Notes: generated by a model from the sequence alone, not told the origin. A DNA stretch of 64,000 nucleotides from Dillenia suffruticosa (GCA_033439265.1 JAVTVX010000034.1:12307001-12371000); one strand, 5' to 3'; positions 36,059-47,945 are shown, counted from the stretch's first letter. Made by a program: numbers and translations.

Positions 36059-36368
36059 TCTTGGTTTAGAGCTATGTTTTATAAAACGATTTGAAAACAT
36101 TCCCAAGTAACTTGGTTTTAAAAGTCCTCAATGCATTTGAGAGTTTCACACAATCATTTAAAGTCCCATACATAGTCTTTGGCATATGAGATATTCATTT
36201 AGGGGGTTAGATACGACCCATATCTAACCTAGTATGTCATTTTTATTAAATTCTTAGACTCAAGACTTCATTCATTTTAGGAGGTTAGTTGCTACGTAAC
36301 TAACCCTGTTTTTTAAATCTCGACAAGTTATAACATTATATCTAATGATAATTTCCCTTTACAGAGTT

Positions 36369-38140
36369 ATGCCGCCTAAACGCGGTAGACGAGCAGGATG
36401 CGGAGCTACACCCGCGCTACCCACGACCCCTCACATGCCTGACCCTCCGAGGGAGCCTGAGACCCTTGGAGTGCCTGAGGCTGCTTTCTCTACACGGGCG
36501 CCCCCTGGAGCGCCTACTCGGCCGGCTGCTCCTACCGAGGTTCCACCACCGTCCCTTGAGGCGTTTAGGCAGGTGTAAAAGTGATACACCTCCCATGGGA
36601 TTCAGATGCCACCCCTACCACCACCACCGACGGCCGCGCCGACTTCTACGGCCGTACCACCTTCTGTTGTACCAGATCAGCCACCAGTTGCTGATCCTTC
36701 AACTGTGTTGGGACCTAGCGACACTACCTCCTCCACCTTGAGGCGTATTCATGAGCTCACCCAGCTGGTGAAGGAGGCGAGGCAGTTAGGCTGCACAGAG
36801 TTCGCAGGGATGGGTGATCCCATAGCAACGAAGCACTAGATCAACCGTACCCGCAGAATTTTGACTGATTTGGGGTTGAGCGAGAACTACCGGTTTCGGA
36901 TAGCAGAGAGACTTTTAGATGGTGATGCCCTCACTTGGTGGGAGGTGATTTGTAATGATGCTACAGAGCCGCTGCGATGGGAGGACTTCCTACGGGAGTT
37001 CGATCGCAAGTACTTCTCTGAGTTCCAGCAGGACTGCAAGAGGGCAGAGTTTTTGTACTTGCGGCAGGGAGCCAGGACTGTGACAGAGTATGAGATGGAG
37101 TTGAGGCGACTAGCTGCTTTTGTTCCAGACTTAGCGACGCTGACACAGCTACGGTTCAAGTTTGAGGACAGCCTCAACTTGAACATCAAGAGGTACATGA
37201 CAGTGACCCCTAGTTTCTCCTTTGCAGAGATTGTGGACTCAGCACTTAGGGCGGAGGAGATCGTCCATGCTGAGGGCAGACAGCGGGAGAACAGGGAGCA
37301 AAAAAAGAGACCAGGGGATTCTTCGAGCCAGGGCTCGAAGAAGGGTAGGACTTCAGGGTACCAGGGAGGCTCCTCTCAGTCGAGACAGGCACTTACTGGG
37401 CAGGAATCAGAATCCCAGGAGTACAGGGCACCGGCCCCTAGTGCCACTACTCAGATTTCAGATCAATGGCACCCCTTTTGTCGCCGATGTGGTAGACACC
37501 ACCCTTTTGGAGAGTGTAGGATGCCCATTACATGCTTCCGATGTGGGAAGCAAGGGCACATCAGGAGCGCCTGCCCTGAATTTGGATTTGGAGGTCACAT
37601 AGCTACTGGATACTCGAGTGTTCCCCGGGGAGGATAGCAGGGAGTGTCTGCGCACTCGAGTCACACCGGTCCTCGGACGGTAGCCAGGAGCAACACGGTG
37701 CCAGGACCATCATGACAGCAGCAGAGGACACAGGCCCGTGTATATGCGATGACGCAGGAGGATGCTGAGGCGAGTCCTGACGAGATTTTTGGTGTTCCTC
37801 CCACTGATCCCCACATTTAGAGATGTCCATGTACTTTCTTTTGAGAACCATCACTAGTTAAAGCCGTAGACGCTTAGCTATGTTGGTTAGTACATACATT
37901 TTGGTATATATATATATATATCCATGTGAGCATATATTTTCCTCCATATTTATCATCTAATCTTTTATTTCCTCACATTGGAGTTATGAAAATATGGAAA
38001 GTTGACGCTCGTGTCCTTATTGACACCGGGTCAAATCATTCGTATGTGAGAGTGTCTTTTGCCCACAGATCGGGTAAGCCTCTATTGCCACTTGATGAGG
38101 AGACAATACCCCCACTTGTGTACTGGATAGTTTTCTTTTA
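36369..38140 (+). pseudogene. Gag plus protease of a gag-only Ty3/gypsy derivative
   Basis: ATG at 36369 (MPPKRGRRAG). One frame carries a proline-rich start, the capsid region (LDGDALTWWEVICND, FDRKYFSEFQQDCKRAEFL, TVTEYEMELRRLA), a zinc knuckle CFRCGKQGHIRSAC and a retropepsin-type VLIDTGSNHSYV near 38020. In-frame stops occur at 36576, 36582, 36837 and 37635. RT, RNase H and integrase are absent: the protease leads straight into the LTR at 38179. This fits a TR-GAG type non-autonomous element that would need another element's pol. The copy is dead. Confidence 0.88.
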
Positions 38141-38178
38141 GTTTCAAGGATAAAATTTGTTTTTAGGGGGTTAGAAAA

Positions 38179-38806
38179 TATAACACCAAATATAAAAAAA
38201 AAAAAAGGGAGAGCCAAAACGCAGCGTTTTGGCCCTCCCCAAATCGAATTAGGGCTGAAGCCCTAATTCGTCCCTTCTCTCTCTCTCTCTCTCTCTCCCT
38301 CTCTCTCTCTCTCTCCCTCTCCCGACCCTTCGTCTCTCTCCCCCACCGCGGCGCCGCTCTTCGTCGCGAGCTCCACCGCCATAGCCACCACCTTCCTCAT
38401 CATCATCTTCTTCTTCTTCTTCTTCTTTCTCTCTTGGTTTCTCTCTCTATCTCACTGTTCTTTCTCTCGCTCTCACGATCTCCTGCGATCGCTCTCTCTC
38501 CGCCTCGCCTTCCTCCGCCGCGAGCCTCCGCGAGCACCGCCTTCCGCCACAGCTCGAGCCTGCAGCGCGATCCCACAGCTCGAGCCCGCAGCGCGATCCC
38601 CCAGCTCGCAGCGCGATCCCCCAGCCCACAGCACGAGCCAGGCCCCGAGCAGGACCCAGCCTGTAGTGCGAGCCCAGGCCGCGAGCAGGACCCAGCCCGC
38701 AGTGCGAGCCCAGGCCGCAAGCAAGACCCAGCCCGCGAGCGAGCTGGCGCACGAGCACGCACGGGCGTGCAGTAGTGCAGGAGCACGCACCAGCTCAGCG
38801 CACTAG
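38179..38806 (+). repeat. Partial LTR, first part
   Basis: Starts TATAACACC (a mutated TGTAACACC) after the purine-rich TTTAGGGGGTTAGAAAA. Matches the LTR start to CAGCTCAGCGCACTAG, then breaks into the Athila/Tat-like element. CT microsatellite at 38276-38318. Open frames here are GC-rich artefacts. Confidence 0.88.
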
Positions 38807-39955
38807 GAAAATGAATTTTTAAAAATGTAAATTTCATGTTTTTAGGAACTTTTGTTTTATTTTAAATTTCTAGAATATTATCTTTTAGAGAGTTTTATTC
38901 CTTCTTAAAAACCAATTTGAATAAGGAAGGAATTTTAGGGTTTTCTACTCCTATATATATATAGGAGTATTCCATACCTTTGAGGAGAACTACCTTGGAG
39001 GAGAACTTCTTGGAGGAGGCAGCCGGGCAGCCCCCTTGGGGGCAGCACTATTCACGTCTACAGTAGCATCCTTAGCCGGGAGAGAAACTCTTTGTTCTTT
39101 TCTTCATTCCTTAGAAGCAATATTCATTGTTTATGAGTTTTCTTTTTATTATGTTTTGTTTTTAATTTATTTTTCTAGTCAAAAGATTATTGAAACCTTG
39201 ATGAATGATGATTGTGAGATCTAAATGATCTTATTTGCTTGATATTTGTGGGTATTTATTTAATCTCTATACTTAGTGTTTATGATTGTTTTGGAATTGT
39301 TAAATAGAGGCCTATATTTAATAACCCTAGAATAGTCTACTACCATTTAAAAATAGCAAGGTTTGTATGTTTTTAATGGAGTGGTAATTGACATAATTTT
39401 ATGGCCTCGCAAGCGGTAGGATGTATGTCAAGAGATTAGGTAATCTAATTTAAATAAATCCAGGTTGGAATTTACTGATTAGAATTGGGTCTCTCTAGAT
39501 CTTAATGCTGTCGGAACATTAAATCCAACGAGGGTCTCTTGGGTTGTTTTTTGATTAGGGAAGTAATTAACGATGGTATCTTGATTACCGAAAAAATACG
39601 GAGAGATTGGTCGTTTCGTGGTACTTAGCGGCTATAACCAATTTATTCGCATAATATCGAGTAATTTTTGTATCGATGATCAATCAAACACATCAAGATG
39701 GAAATAACTTCTTTGGCTAGGTTTTATCTTAATTGACATCTTTTCCTTTAATTGATATTTTCTCATCATTTTATTGTAGTTAATTTTCATAATTTGTTTG
39801 CTTAGTTATTTTAGATTATTTTATCAAAACCCCCTATATTTTCATTTTCCTTGAAAGAGATAAATCCGTCGTTCTCTGTGGGTACGACCCTACTCGCGTT
39901 GTATTCGTATTGTTTGAAGTAGGTATTTTATTTTTGTTTGTTTGACGACACACCA
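38807..39955 (+). repeat. Athila/Tat-like 5' LTR, left end missing
   Basis: Matches 43638-44577 closely. It contains a likely TATA (CTATATATATATAGG, 38950-38965) and ends near CACACCA before the primer binding site. The short frame at 39036-39224 is repeated at 43867-44055 but is LTR sequence. Confidence 0.8.
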
Positions 39956-39957
39956 AA

Positions 39958-39977
39958 TTTTGGCGTCGTTGCCGGGG
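39958..39977 (+). promoter_or_regulatory. Primer binding site, Asp-tRNA type
   Basis: TTTGGCGTCGTTGCCGGGGA, one base from the TGGCGCCGTTGCCGGGGA form known in Athila/Tat elements. Confidence 0.75.
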
Positions 39978-40102
39978 AACGGTGTTAAGTGATTTATTTC
40001 TTTTAATTTTTGTTTCTTTTTTATTTTTGGGATTAATATTTGCAGTGAATTTACTGAAAGTTTGTCAACGACCTTGAAGAGAAAGATTTTAAACATTCGG
40101 AT

Positions 40103-41167
40103 ATGGCCGGTCAAAAGACTTTAAGGGAGTTGTTATTTCCTGATTTTAATGAACATGCTTTTTGCAGTGATTCTTCTAATATTGAGACTCCCCATCAATT
40201 TGGAATATGGCAAGATATTCCAACAATGGTCAATGGAGTGAGTAGTTCTTCTCTCGAACAGAAAATAGATTCCCTAACTTCTATTGTGGAAAGATTGGTT
40301 GTAAGACAAATTCAACAAGTGAAAACATGTGGTATTTGCTCGAACATGAGGCACTCAACCGATAAGTGTCCCATTCTTTATGGTGACCTATATTCGAACC
40401 CCTACAACCAAGGATGGTGGGATCAACCAAACTTCAGTTATGGAAATTGGCTACAAGAGTTCCAACAACAACCACAATACCGACCACCATTTCAATCTCA
40501 GCAACCGTCTTTGAATCAAGGTACGTCTCTAGAAGAGATTGTTAAAAGTTTGGCTAACAGCACTTTGTTAATTCAACAGGAAAGCCAACGATTTCAACTA
40601 GAGACAAGAACCTGTATCCAAAACTTGGAAAATCAGGTGTCGCAACTGGCAACGACTATAAGTCGAATGGTGAAAAATAATGGGAAGCTAATCTCTCAAG
40701 TAGAGATCGACCTAAGAGAAAACGTGAGTGTTATGGTGGTCAAGAATGAAAGGAAATTGCAAGACAACTCATTGACAACTGAAGGAGATAAAGAGGCCGA
40801 ACAAACCAAAGCATCAATATTGAATGAATCGGCTATGAAGGTAAGTGAGGGACCGAACAACTCAAATTTGAAACTAACTATCTCTCCTCCTTTTCCTGGT
40901 AGGTTGACATATTCCGAGGAACAAGATGATGAGAAGGAGATGGACTTCACTGTTCATGACTCTTTTGTGCAAAATAAATTGAATTTTGTGTTTGAAGAGA
41001 ATTTTACAAATAATTTTGCACAATGGGATAAATATTTTGAAGACAAACTCCCATATCGAAAACACTTTATGGTAGGCCAAAAAGTCCTTTATTTCAATTC
41101 AAGATTGAAATTCATGCCAGGCAAGTTGAAATCAAAATGGACTGGACCGATGTTTGAGCGAGGTTGA
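40103..41167 (+). CDS. Gag fused in frame to an integrase C-terminal tail (354 aa)
   Basis: A single open frame. The first part has a knuckle-type motif CGICSNMRHSTDKC (CX2CX4HX4C) followed by a Q/P-rich segment and a coiled stretch (SLEEIVKSLANST, TRTCIQNLENQVSQLATTI) typical of the C-terminal half of Athila/Tat gag. The end, VGQKVLYFNSRLKFMPGKLK, is the C-terminal motif of the integrase. Everything between (protease, RT, RNase H, integrase core) is gone, yet the join keeps the frame. It might act as an RNA-binding particle protein or be a chance survivor. Confidence 0.72.
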   Translation: MAGQKTLRELLFPDFNEHAFCSDSSNIETPHQFGIWQDIPTMVNGVSSSSLEQKIDSLTSIVERLVVRQIQQVKTCGICSNMRHSTDKCPILYGDLYSNPYNQGWWDQPNFSYGNWLQEFQQQPQYRPPFQSQQPSLNQGTSLEEIVKSLANSTLLIQQESQRFQLETRTCIQNLENQVSQLATTISRMVKNNGKLISQVEIDLRENVSVMVVKNERKLQDNSLTTEGDKEAEQTKASILNESAMKVSEGPNNSNLKLTISPPFPGRLTYSEEQDDEKEMDFTVHDSFVQNKLNFVFEENFTNNFAQWDKYFEDKLPYRKHFMVGQKVLYFNSRLKFMPGKLKSKWTGPMFERG

Positions 41168-41554
41168 AGCGAGAGGATCATGTCGAGCCAAAGACATGAA
41201 ACAAAGGAACTTATTGGGAGGCAACCCAATACTTTTTTTATGTTTATTTTTATTTTTATTTTTGTTTATTTATTCTCATTTATGTTGATTTGATTTAGTC
41301 TTGATCCTTGATTTAGGTTTAAAAAAAAAAAAAAAAAAAAAAACCAGAAGTACTCGTTGCTTAAGGCGTGCCCACACCTTACGCCAAACCCATTTCTGCC
41401 CACACAGATCACATGGACAGCTTTGCTCCTTGCTTATGGCATGCCCACGACCTAAGTGAATTCCATTTCTGCCAAAGGAGCATACATTTCACTGCATGAC
41501 CAGAAGCACTCTTTATTTAGAGCGTGCCCACATCCTAACCACACATCACTTCTG

Positions 41555-41593
<39 letters not shown>

Positions 41594-43301
41594 CGGAGAG
41601 GAACAATTGAACTTCACTTCTCACATTGTTTTTCATTTTTTTAGATTTCTCTCTCCACCTTGAAGCCTCAATAATGGACCGAAATACTTGATAATTACGG
41701 CATACCCACGTCATAGCTCTTTTCTCGAGTTCGTTGGAATTGTTCCTCCATTCTCCACTCTACCCTAGGGGAGTATTGTTCTCACATTTCTCTTTTATTT
41801 GTTTGTTTTTTTTTCTTTTATTTTGTTTGATTTATTTATGCATTTATATTTTTTTTATCTCTCTTAACTTGAGCATACATTGAGGACAATGTATGATTTA
41901 GGTGTGGGGGGATGTTAGGTGTTTTTCTCTTTGTTTTGGTTTTTGACACTATATATTTTTTTATTATTACATTAGTTTAAATTTTGTTTCTTCAAAAATG
42001 AAAAAAAAAAATTGAATTCCAAGCTTTTTTTTGTTGATATATGCTATTTGGTTGGCTAGAAATATATGAAAAATGGCTTGTATCAATGGCTTTTGTGCTT
42101 GAAATGGCTTCTTATGTCTTTAATAGTTTTCTTTGAATGATGAACATGCAAGATTTGACATAAACCCTACTTAAAATGTGAGCTTTTGAGCCATAAATGA
42201 GCAAATTCATTTTTTTGTGCTCGGAATTTCTTTTTTTGATGAGTGCTTATCACACTTGGATTGCACATTCTAGAACTTGCATTGTTATGCATTTCGAGAC
42301 CACATATAAGATTTTATGCATTGAAATGATAAAGGCACTTAGGTTTTACCCTATTTTTGGCTTTCTTAAAATCCATACCCTGATTTCATAAACCCTTAGT
42401 TACCCAATTTGAGACTTTATCCTTTTTCTTCTTTAAAACCCACTCAATACAACACCTAGCCTTTGATTTTAGCCTTCGTTTCAAATCCTAGTACTAAAGG
42501 TATATATATTTAATTGCATGATTTTGGTCTTATATTCGCCTCAATAGGAAGATAATGATTGGAATTTTGATGTTGACATTTTCATGAAGATGATATATGT
42601 TCGAAAAAAAAAAGGGAAAATGCTGAAAAAAAAAAGAAAAAAAGTGGTTGAGAAAAAGAAGTGTTGTATTTTGATTGAAAATTCATTTATACTTCAGTCA
42701 TAGAAAATTGAGAAAGCATTTGATATTCTTGTATGTTGTTTGCTATTGTCTATTCATTTGAAGAGCAAGAAGTCAATTTTGTTTGCTATTTGTTGAGTCA
42801 AAGATCAATCAATGTTATAAAAAATTGTGTGGTTAATTATATATGGCCTTTGGAATGATTTTAACCCTTGATATTCCATTTTATCCTACCCCTAACTCTA
42901 GCCACGTTACAACCAAATGAAAGACTTTTAGATTGATGCATGAAATTCTAATTTTTAAGCGGTGGAGATTTGATATATTTGCAAGCATATGGTAATGCCA
43001 ATTCCAATGTGTTGATTTGAGTGTTATTGAAATATTCTTCACCCTTTCGAGTGCATAAGAGTGATCCCATGGAGAGAATTGTCGAATCTTGCTTTTTGGA
43101 TTTTATAAGTGACTGTTGGGATATATGGAGTTTGTTTTAGTGCAGAATGCTGTGAAATACTTGTTTCGATTATGTTTTTGGTTTGACTCTTATAGTAATT
43201 GTTAACTTGGACGCTTGAAAGAAAAAAATAGATTGGATAGTTTTAATTTTATTTTAGTTAGAGATACTTGAGGACAAGCATCATATAGGTGTGGGGGAAT
43301 T
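41168..43301 (+). other. 3' internal region of the Athila/Tat-like element
   Basis: Non-coding. It has poly-A runs at 41320-41343 and 41556-41588, four degenerate GCGTGCCCACACCT repeats (41360-41715), and polypurine tracts at 41903 and 43288, each preceded by TTGAGGACAA. Small open frames are short and unsupported. Confidence 0.65.
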
Positions 43302-44580
43302 TGATAGGGTTTAAATAAGTGTAATATTTGCGATTGATTTTGTATTATTTTTGAATAAATATTACACTAATATTTATGTTTTGTGACATTTGATTTAGGA
43401 GGAGACTTATTATGGAAAATGAAGAAAAATGAGCTAAATTAGAGCAATTTTGTAAAGTATGGAAAATTGGACAGCAATGCTCTTTCATTAGCACGTGGGC
43501 ACGTGGATTTCAAGAAGCAAGCAAGAGGTTTCGAAAATTTACTGCAGTAAAAATTTCCTTTCCCAATTACACATTCAAGAGGAAATTGGGATGGAATTGG
43601 AGATATTGAAGATTTTTATTCCATTCCTAATATTTAGGAAAAGGAATTTTTAAAAATGTAAATTTCATGTTTTTAGGAACTTTTGTTTTATTTTAAATTT
43701 CTAGAATATTATCTTTTAGAGAGTTTTATTCCTTCTTAAAAACCAATTTGAATAAGGAAGGAATTTTAGGGTTTTCTACTCCTATATATATATAGGAGTA
43801 TTCCATACCTTTGAGGAGAACTACCTTGGAGGAGAACTTTTTGGAGGAGGCAGCCGGGCAGCCCCCTTGGGGGCAGCACTATTCACATCTACAGTAGCAG
43901 CCTTAGCCGGGAGAGAAACTCTTTGTTCTTTTCTTCATTCCTTAGAAGCAATATTCATTGTTTATGAGTTTTCTTTTTATTATGCTTTGTTTTTAATTTA
44001 TTTTTCTAGTCAAAAGATTATTGAAACCTTGATGAATGATGATTGTGAGATCTAAATGATCTTATTTGCTTGATATTTGTGAGTATTTATTTAATCTCTA
44101 TACTTAGTGTTTATGATTGTTTTGGGATTGTTAAATAGAGGCCTATATTTAATAACCCTAGAATAGTCTACTACCATTTAAAAATAGCAAGGTTTGTATG
44201 TTTTTAATGGAGTGGTAATTGACATAATTTTATGGCCTCGCAAACGGTAGGATGTATGTCAAGAGATTAGGTAATCTAATTTAAATAAATCCAGGTTGGA
44301 ATTTACTGATTAGAATTGGGTCTCTCTAGATCTTAATGCTATCGGAACATTAAATCCAACGAGGGTCTCTTGGGTTGTCTTTTGATTAGGGAAGTAATTA
44401 ACGATGGTATCTTGATTACCGAAAAAATACGGAGAGATTGATCGTTTCATGGTACTTAGCGGCTATAACCAATTTATTCGCATAATATCGAGTAATTTTT
44501 GTATCGATGATCAATCAAACACATCAAGGTGGAAATAACTTTTTTGGCTAGGTTTTATCTTAATTGACATCTTTTCCTGG
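43302..44580 (+). repeat. Athila/Tat-like 3' LTR, right end missing
   Basis: Starts TGATAGGGTTT right after the polypurine tract GTGTGGGGGAATT. Matches the 5' LTR from 43638 and stops at CATCTTTTCC. Confidence 0.8.
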
Positions 44581-44598
44581 CTAGGTGTACGTCCACTA

Positions 44599-46247
44599 CC
44601 CAGTCCAGCCCATGGCCCGCGAGCCCACGACGACCCATGACCCTCTGCGTAGGTAAATGAATTCTCGATTTCGTGTACGTACTAGGGTTTCAAAAATTAT
44701 TGGTAATTTGACTTAAATTTCTCACTTGTGTTTCAAATAGTGAACATTACAGGTTTTAGACCAGGTTGACGGGCGAACGAAAGCTAGATCCTGAAATCCG
44801 AGAAACCCTATGTGAGAGAAATGCAACCTTTTCAACATTTGAATTAATTCTATCGAAATTAGGTCAAATTTAGATCGAGAGTTACAAAATATATTGAAAT
44901 GTGTGAAATCCGAGGAGAATTAGACAAAAAAATTGAGAAATATTAGAAACTTGACCATTGATGAATCAGATGATTCGAAATTGAGGAAACGAGAATTTAT
45001 AACGAAGTTTTGTAAATTAGGTGGTATATATTTGGAAGGGAAAAATTGAAAATCCCTGATTTGGCTTTTATTTGATATTAAATGTTGATAATCTGATTTA
45101 TGTTGATCTTTTGGAGACTCGAGCGGTCAGATCCGATTTGGCTTGTCAGTAGAGCGTGACTTCCCTCCCGTAGACTGTGAGTAGGATTTTGACATTCGCT
45201 ATTAATTGAAAACCATGTTTCAAAAATACTTTTTAAATGACATGTTTCTGCAAAATGTATGATTGTTAGAATTTTCGAATATTTTATGAAAAGTTTTGTG
45301 ACCTTTGGAGTGTCTTAATTTCTGACTTTATCGATATGTATCCATGAGTTTTGATAATTGAATATTGTGTCACATTTTCGACATATTGATATGCTTTAAT
45401 GTTTCTACTGCATTGGCACATGGTTTTAAATAGATTTACTTACATATTTAGGCTGTATGCCCGGCCGACGTTATGATATGATGCATGGGACTATATGTCC
45501 GGCCAACATGGTGATGGGATGCATGGGGCTACGTGCCCGGCCGATATGATATTGTGATCCGTAGCTACGAAGGACATCTGGTAGAGGCACCCCTTGTGTC
45601 CGGATACGCTTCGGCCAGAGGTATCCGTCAGATCGTCATGTGTATGGGTGTCCCAGGTTGACCCTCATCGAAGAGGATGTTGAGTACGGCTCCGTCTAGC
45701 ACCAGGCGGGGGCACCATACACGGCCGACTAGTTATATGTACATCATTATTATTTACAGGCTAGTTGGGGTAATCTGTGGCCAACATTAGGGTAGAGAGC
45801 CATTATTTAATACTTGCATTTGGAAAAACCCCCAATGCGCCGTCCTTGGTCGAGGTAGACCATTGCCGGGAGTATTTCATTGGCCGGCTCTTCATGACAT
45901 TGATGTAAATATTGGATGCATATCTTACTTTCTGATGTGTGCGTATGATATATGATTTTGAAATAACATGATCGGTTTGCACACTGTGGATATTTTCTTA
46001 TCTTATACTTTGACACTCCAAATTCACCCTCGATATTGATAATATGATGTCAATCCCATCACTTATTGAGTATCCTCCCATAGATACTCACCCCTCGCTT
46101 TCTTTCCCACAGGATTAGTGTTGGACCGAGGAGATATCACTGGGCTTAGGTATGGTTATTTTCCATCTCTTCCGCTACGATGATTGGTGATATTATTATG
46201 TATTGGAGATTTTAGTTTGAGCAATATATTTATCAAGTTTTATGGGA
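44599..46247 (+). repeat. Partial LTR, second part
   Basis: Resumes LTR sequence (CCAGTCCAGCCC...) to GTTTTATGGG and matches 48537-50186. It keeps the CCCGGCCGA repeats (45460-45545) and the empty CACTA target site at about 46190. Confidence 0.87.
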
Positions 46248-46282
46248 CCGAGGAGGCATAGGAGATTGTTGTATTAGATTCT

Positions 46283-46360
46283 CTTCCTTTTTTTTGGTTC
46301 TTCCCTTTTAGGGCGCTTAGGATATAAGTTTTCATTTTTGGTACAATGCTTCGACTTAGG

Positions 46361-46423
<63 letters not shown>

Positions 46424-47152
46424 CTCTAGCATCTAGTCTACTTTAATTTTATGGTCTAGCCTAGGTGCTTAATCTCCCCTTCCTCTTCTTCTCGACAAAA
46501 TAGTTTCGTTCTACATTCAACCTTCCTTTCTCTATGCATTCCCTTCCCAAGGTCCAAAATCAACAACATAACTTAGCCCTTTTATTGTTAATTTTAAACA
46601 GTAATGGAAACTATTTCCTTAAGAGGAGCAATTCCTGCTCAGACTTTCTTCCCAAAACTTGATCTTCTTACCATTACCAACTACCCATGGGAATTCCTTT
46701 TTAATTTTTTGTTCTCATTATTGTCACTTGCTTCCCCGTTCTTCATAATATCCCCCCAAAGACTTGGAAAATTCCCTTCTCTTAACAAGTTATGCATGTT
46801 TTCACATTTAACAGTTCTGCCATATTTTTCTCGAATTAAATCAGAACCTTCCTCTATTACCTTAACCTACCATTATAAATGTGAAATCATGATGGTGTTC
46901 TTCCCTATTCTGGGTTTCCTCTCCTTTTTCTTCTTTCTGAATTGGATTTTGTGTTCGTAGGACAAGTGTCTATTCACATTGAACCACAATTTGAGGAGTC
47001 TGTAATTATATGCAACTTTCAAGCATATATTGTGCAACAGTGGAAAGTCATAATCCATCAAGCAAGATACTTTGGTGGGCCCTAATTGAGCTTGGTGAGT
47101 CAAAAACCCTAATTTAGCTTGGTTGTTCTTCGTGGGCACATCAGATGTGATG
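46283..47152. repeat. Duplicated array sequence inside the complex
   Basis: Matches 13390-14252 of unit 2, including the METISLRG start (46604), and ends with the same TGATG before TGTAACACT. It has a longer (TA)n run (46369-46418). It carries no peptide gene. Confidence 0.88.
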
Positions 47153-47246
47153 TGTAACACTAAATATAAAAAAAAAAAAAAGAGCCAAAACGCAGCGTTT
47201 TGGCCCTTCCCAAATCGAATTAGGGCTAAAGCCTTAATTCGTCCCT

Positions 47247-47282
<36 letters not shown>

Positions 47283-47780
47283 CCTCTCCCTCTCCCGACC
47301 CTTCGTCTCTCTCCCCCACCGCGGCACCGCTCTTCGCCGCGAGCTCCGCCGCCATAGCTACCTCCTTCCTCATCTTCTTCTTCTTCTTCTTCTTCTTCTT
47401 TCCGCCGCCATAGAGATGTCTATGGACTTTCTTTTGAGAACCATCACAAGTTAAAGCCGTAGACGCTTAGCTATGTTGGTTTGTACATACATTTTGGTAT
47501 ATATATATATATATATATATATCCATGTGAGCATATATTTTCCTCCATATTTATCAACTAATCTTTTATTTCCTCACATTGCAGTTATGAAAATATGGAA
47601 AGTTGACGCTCGTGTCCTTATTGACACCGGGTCAAATCATTCGTATGTGAGAGTGTCTTTTGCCCATAGATTGGGTTAAGCCTCTGTTGCCACTTGATGA
47701 GGAGACAATACCCCCACTTGTGTACTTGATAGTTTTCTTTTAGTTTCGAGAACGAAACTTATTTTTAGGGGGTTAGAAAA
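47153..47780 (+). mobile_element. LTR start fused to the 3' internal region (deletion derivative)
   Basis: 47153-47400 matches the LTR start (TGTAACAC, CT run, TTC run). 47414-47780 matches the internal 3' end of the gag-only element at 37818-38178. About 4 kb that should lie between them is missing. (TA)n at 47498-47522. Confidence 0.85.
47587..47680 (+). pseudogene. Protease fragment, second copy
   Basis: Same frame as near 37986: VDARVLIDTGSNHSYV, then a stop after HRLG caused by one inserted T. Confidence 0.75.
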
Positions 47781-47889
47781 TGTAACACCAAATATATAAA
47801 AAAAAAAAAGGAGAGCCAAAACGCAACGTTTTGGCCCTCCCCAAATCGAATTAGGGCTAAAGCCCTAATTCATCCCTTCTCTCTCTCTC

Positions 47890-47945
<56 letters not shown>

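Larger units (their letters stand above)
38807..44580 (+). mobile_element. Athila/Tat-like retrotransposon derivative, both LTRs truncated
   Basis: Two long direct repeats (from 38807 and from 43638) flank an internal region with a primer binding site TTTGGCGTCGTTGCCGGGGA, a gag-derived frame and two GTGTGGGGG polypurine-type tracts (41903 and 43288). The 5' LTR lacks its first about 330 bp and the 3' LTR lacks its last about 220 bp. About 115 bp of the surrounding LTR is missing at the site, so it did not arrive by normal integration. No pol catalytic domain remains. Confidence 0.82.

Noticed and set aside
39036..39224. 62-codon frame repeated at 43867
   Set aside because: Both copies are LTR sequence of the same element, which explains the repetition.
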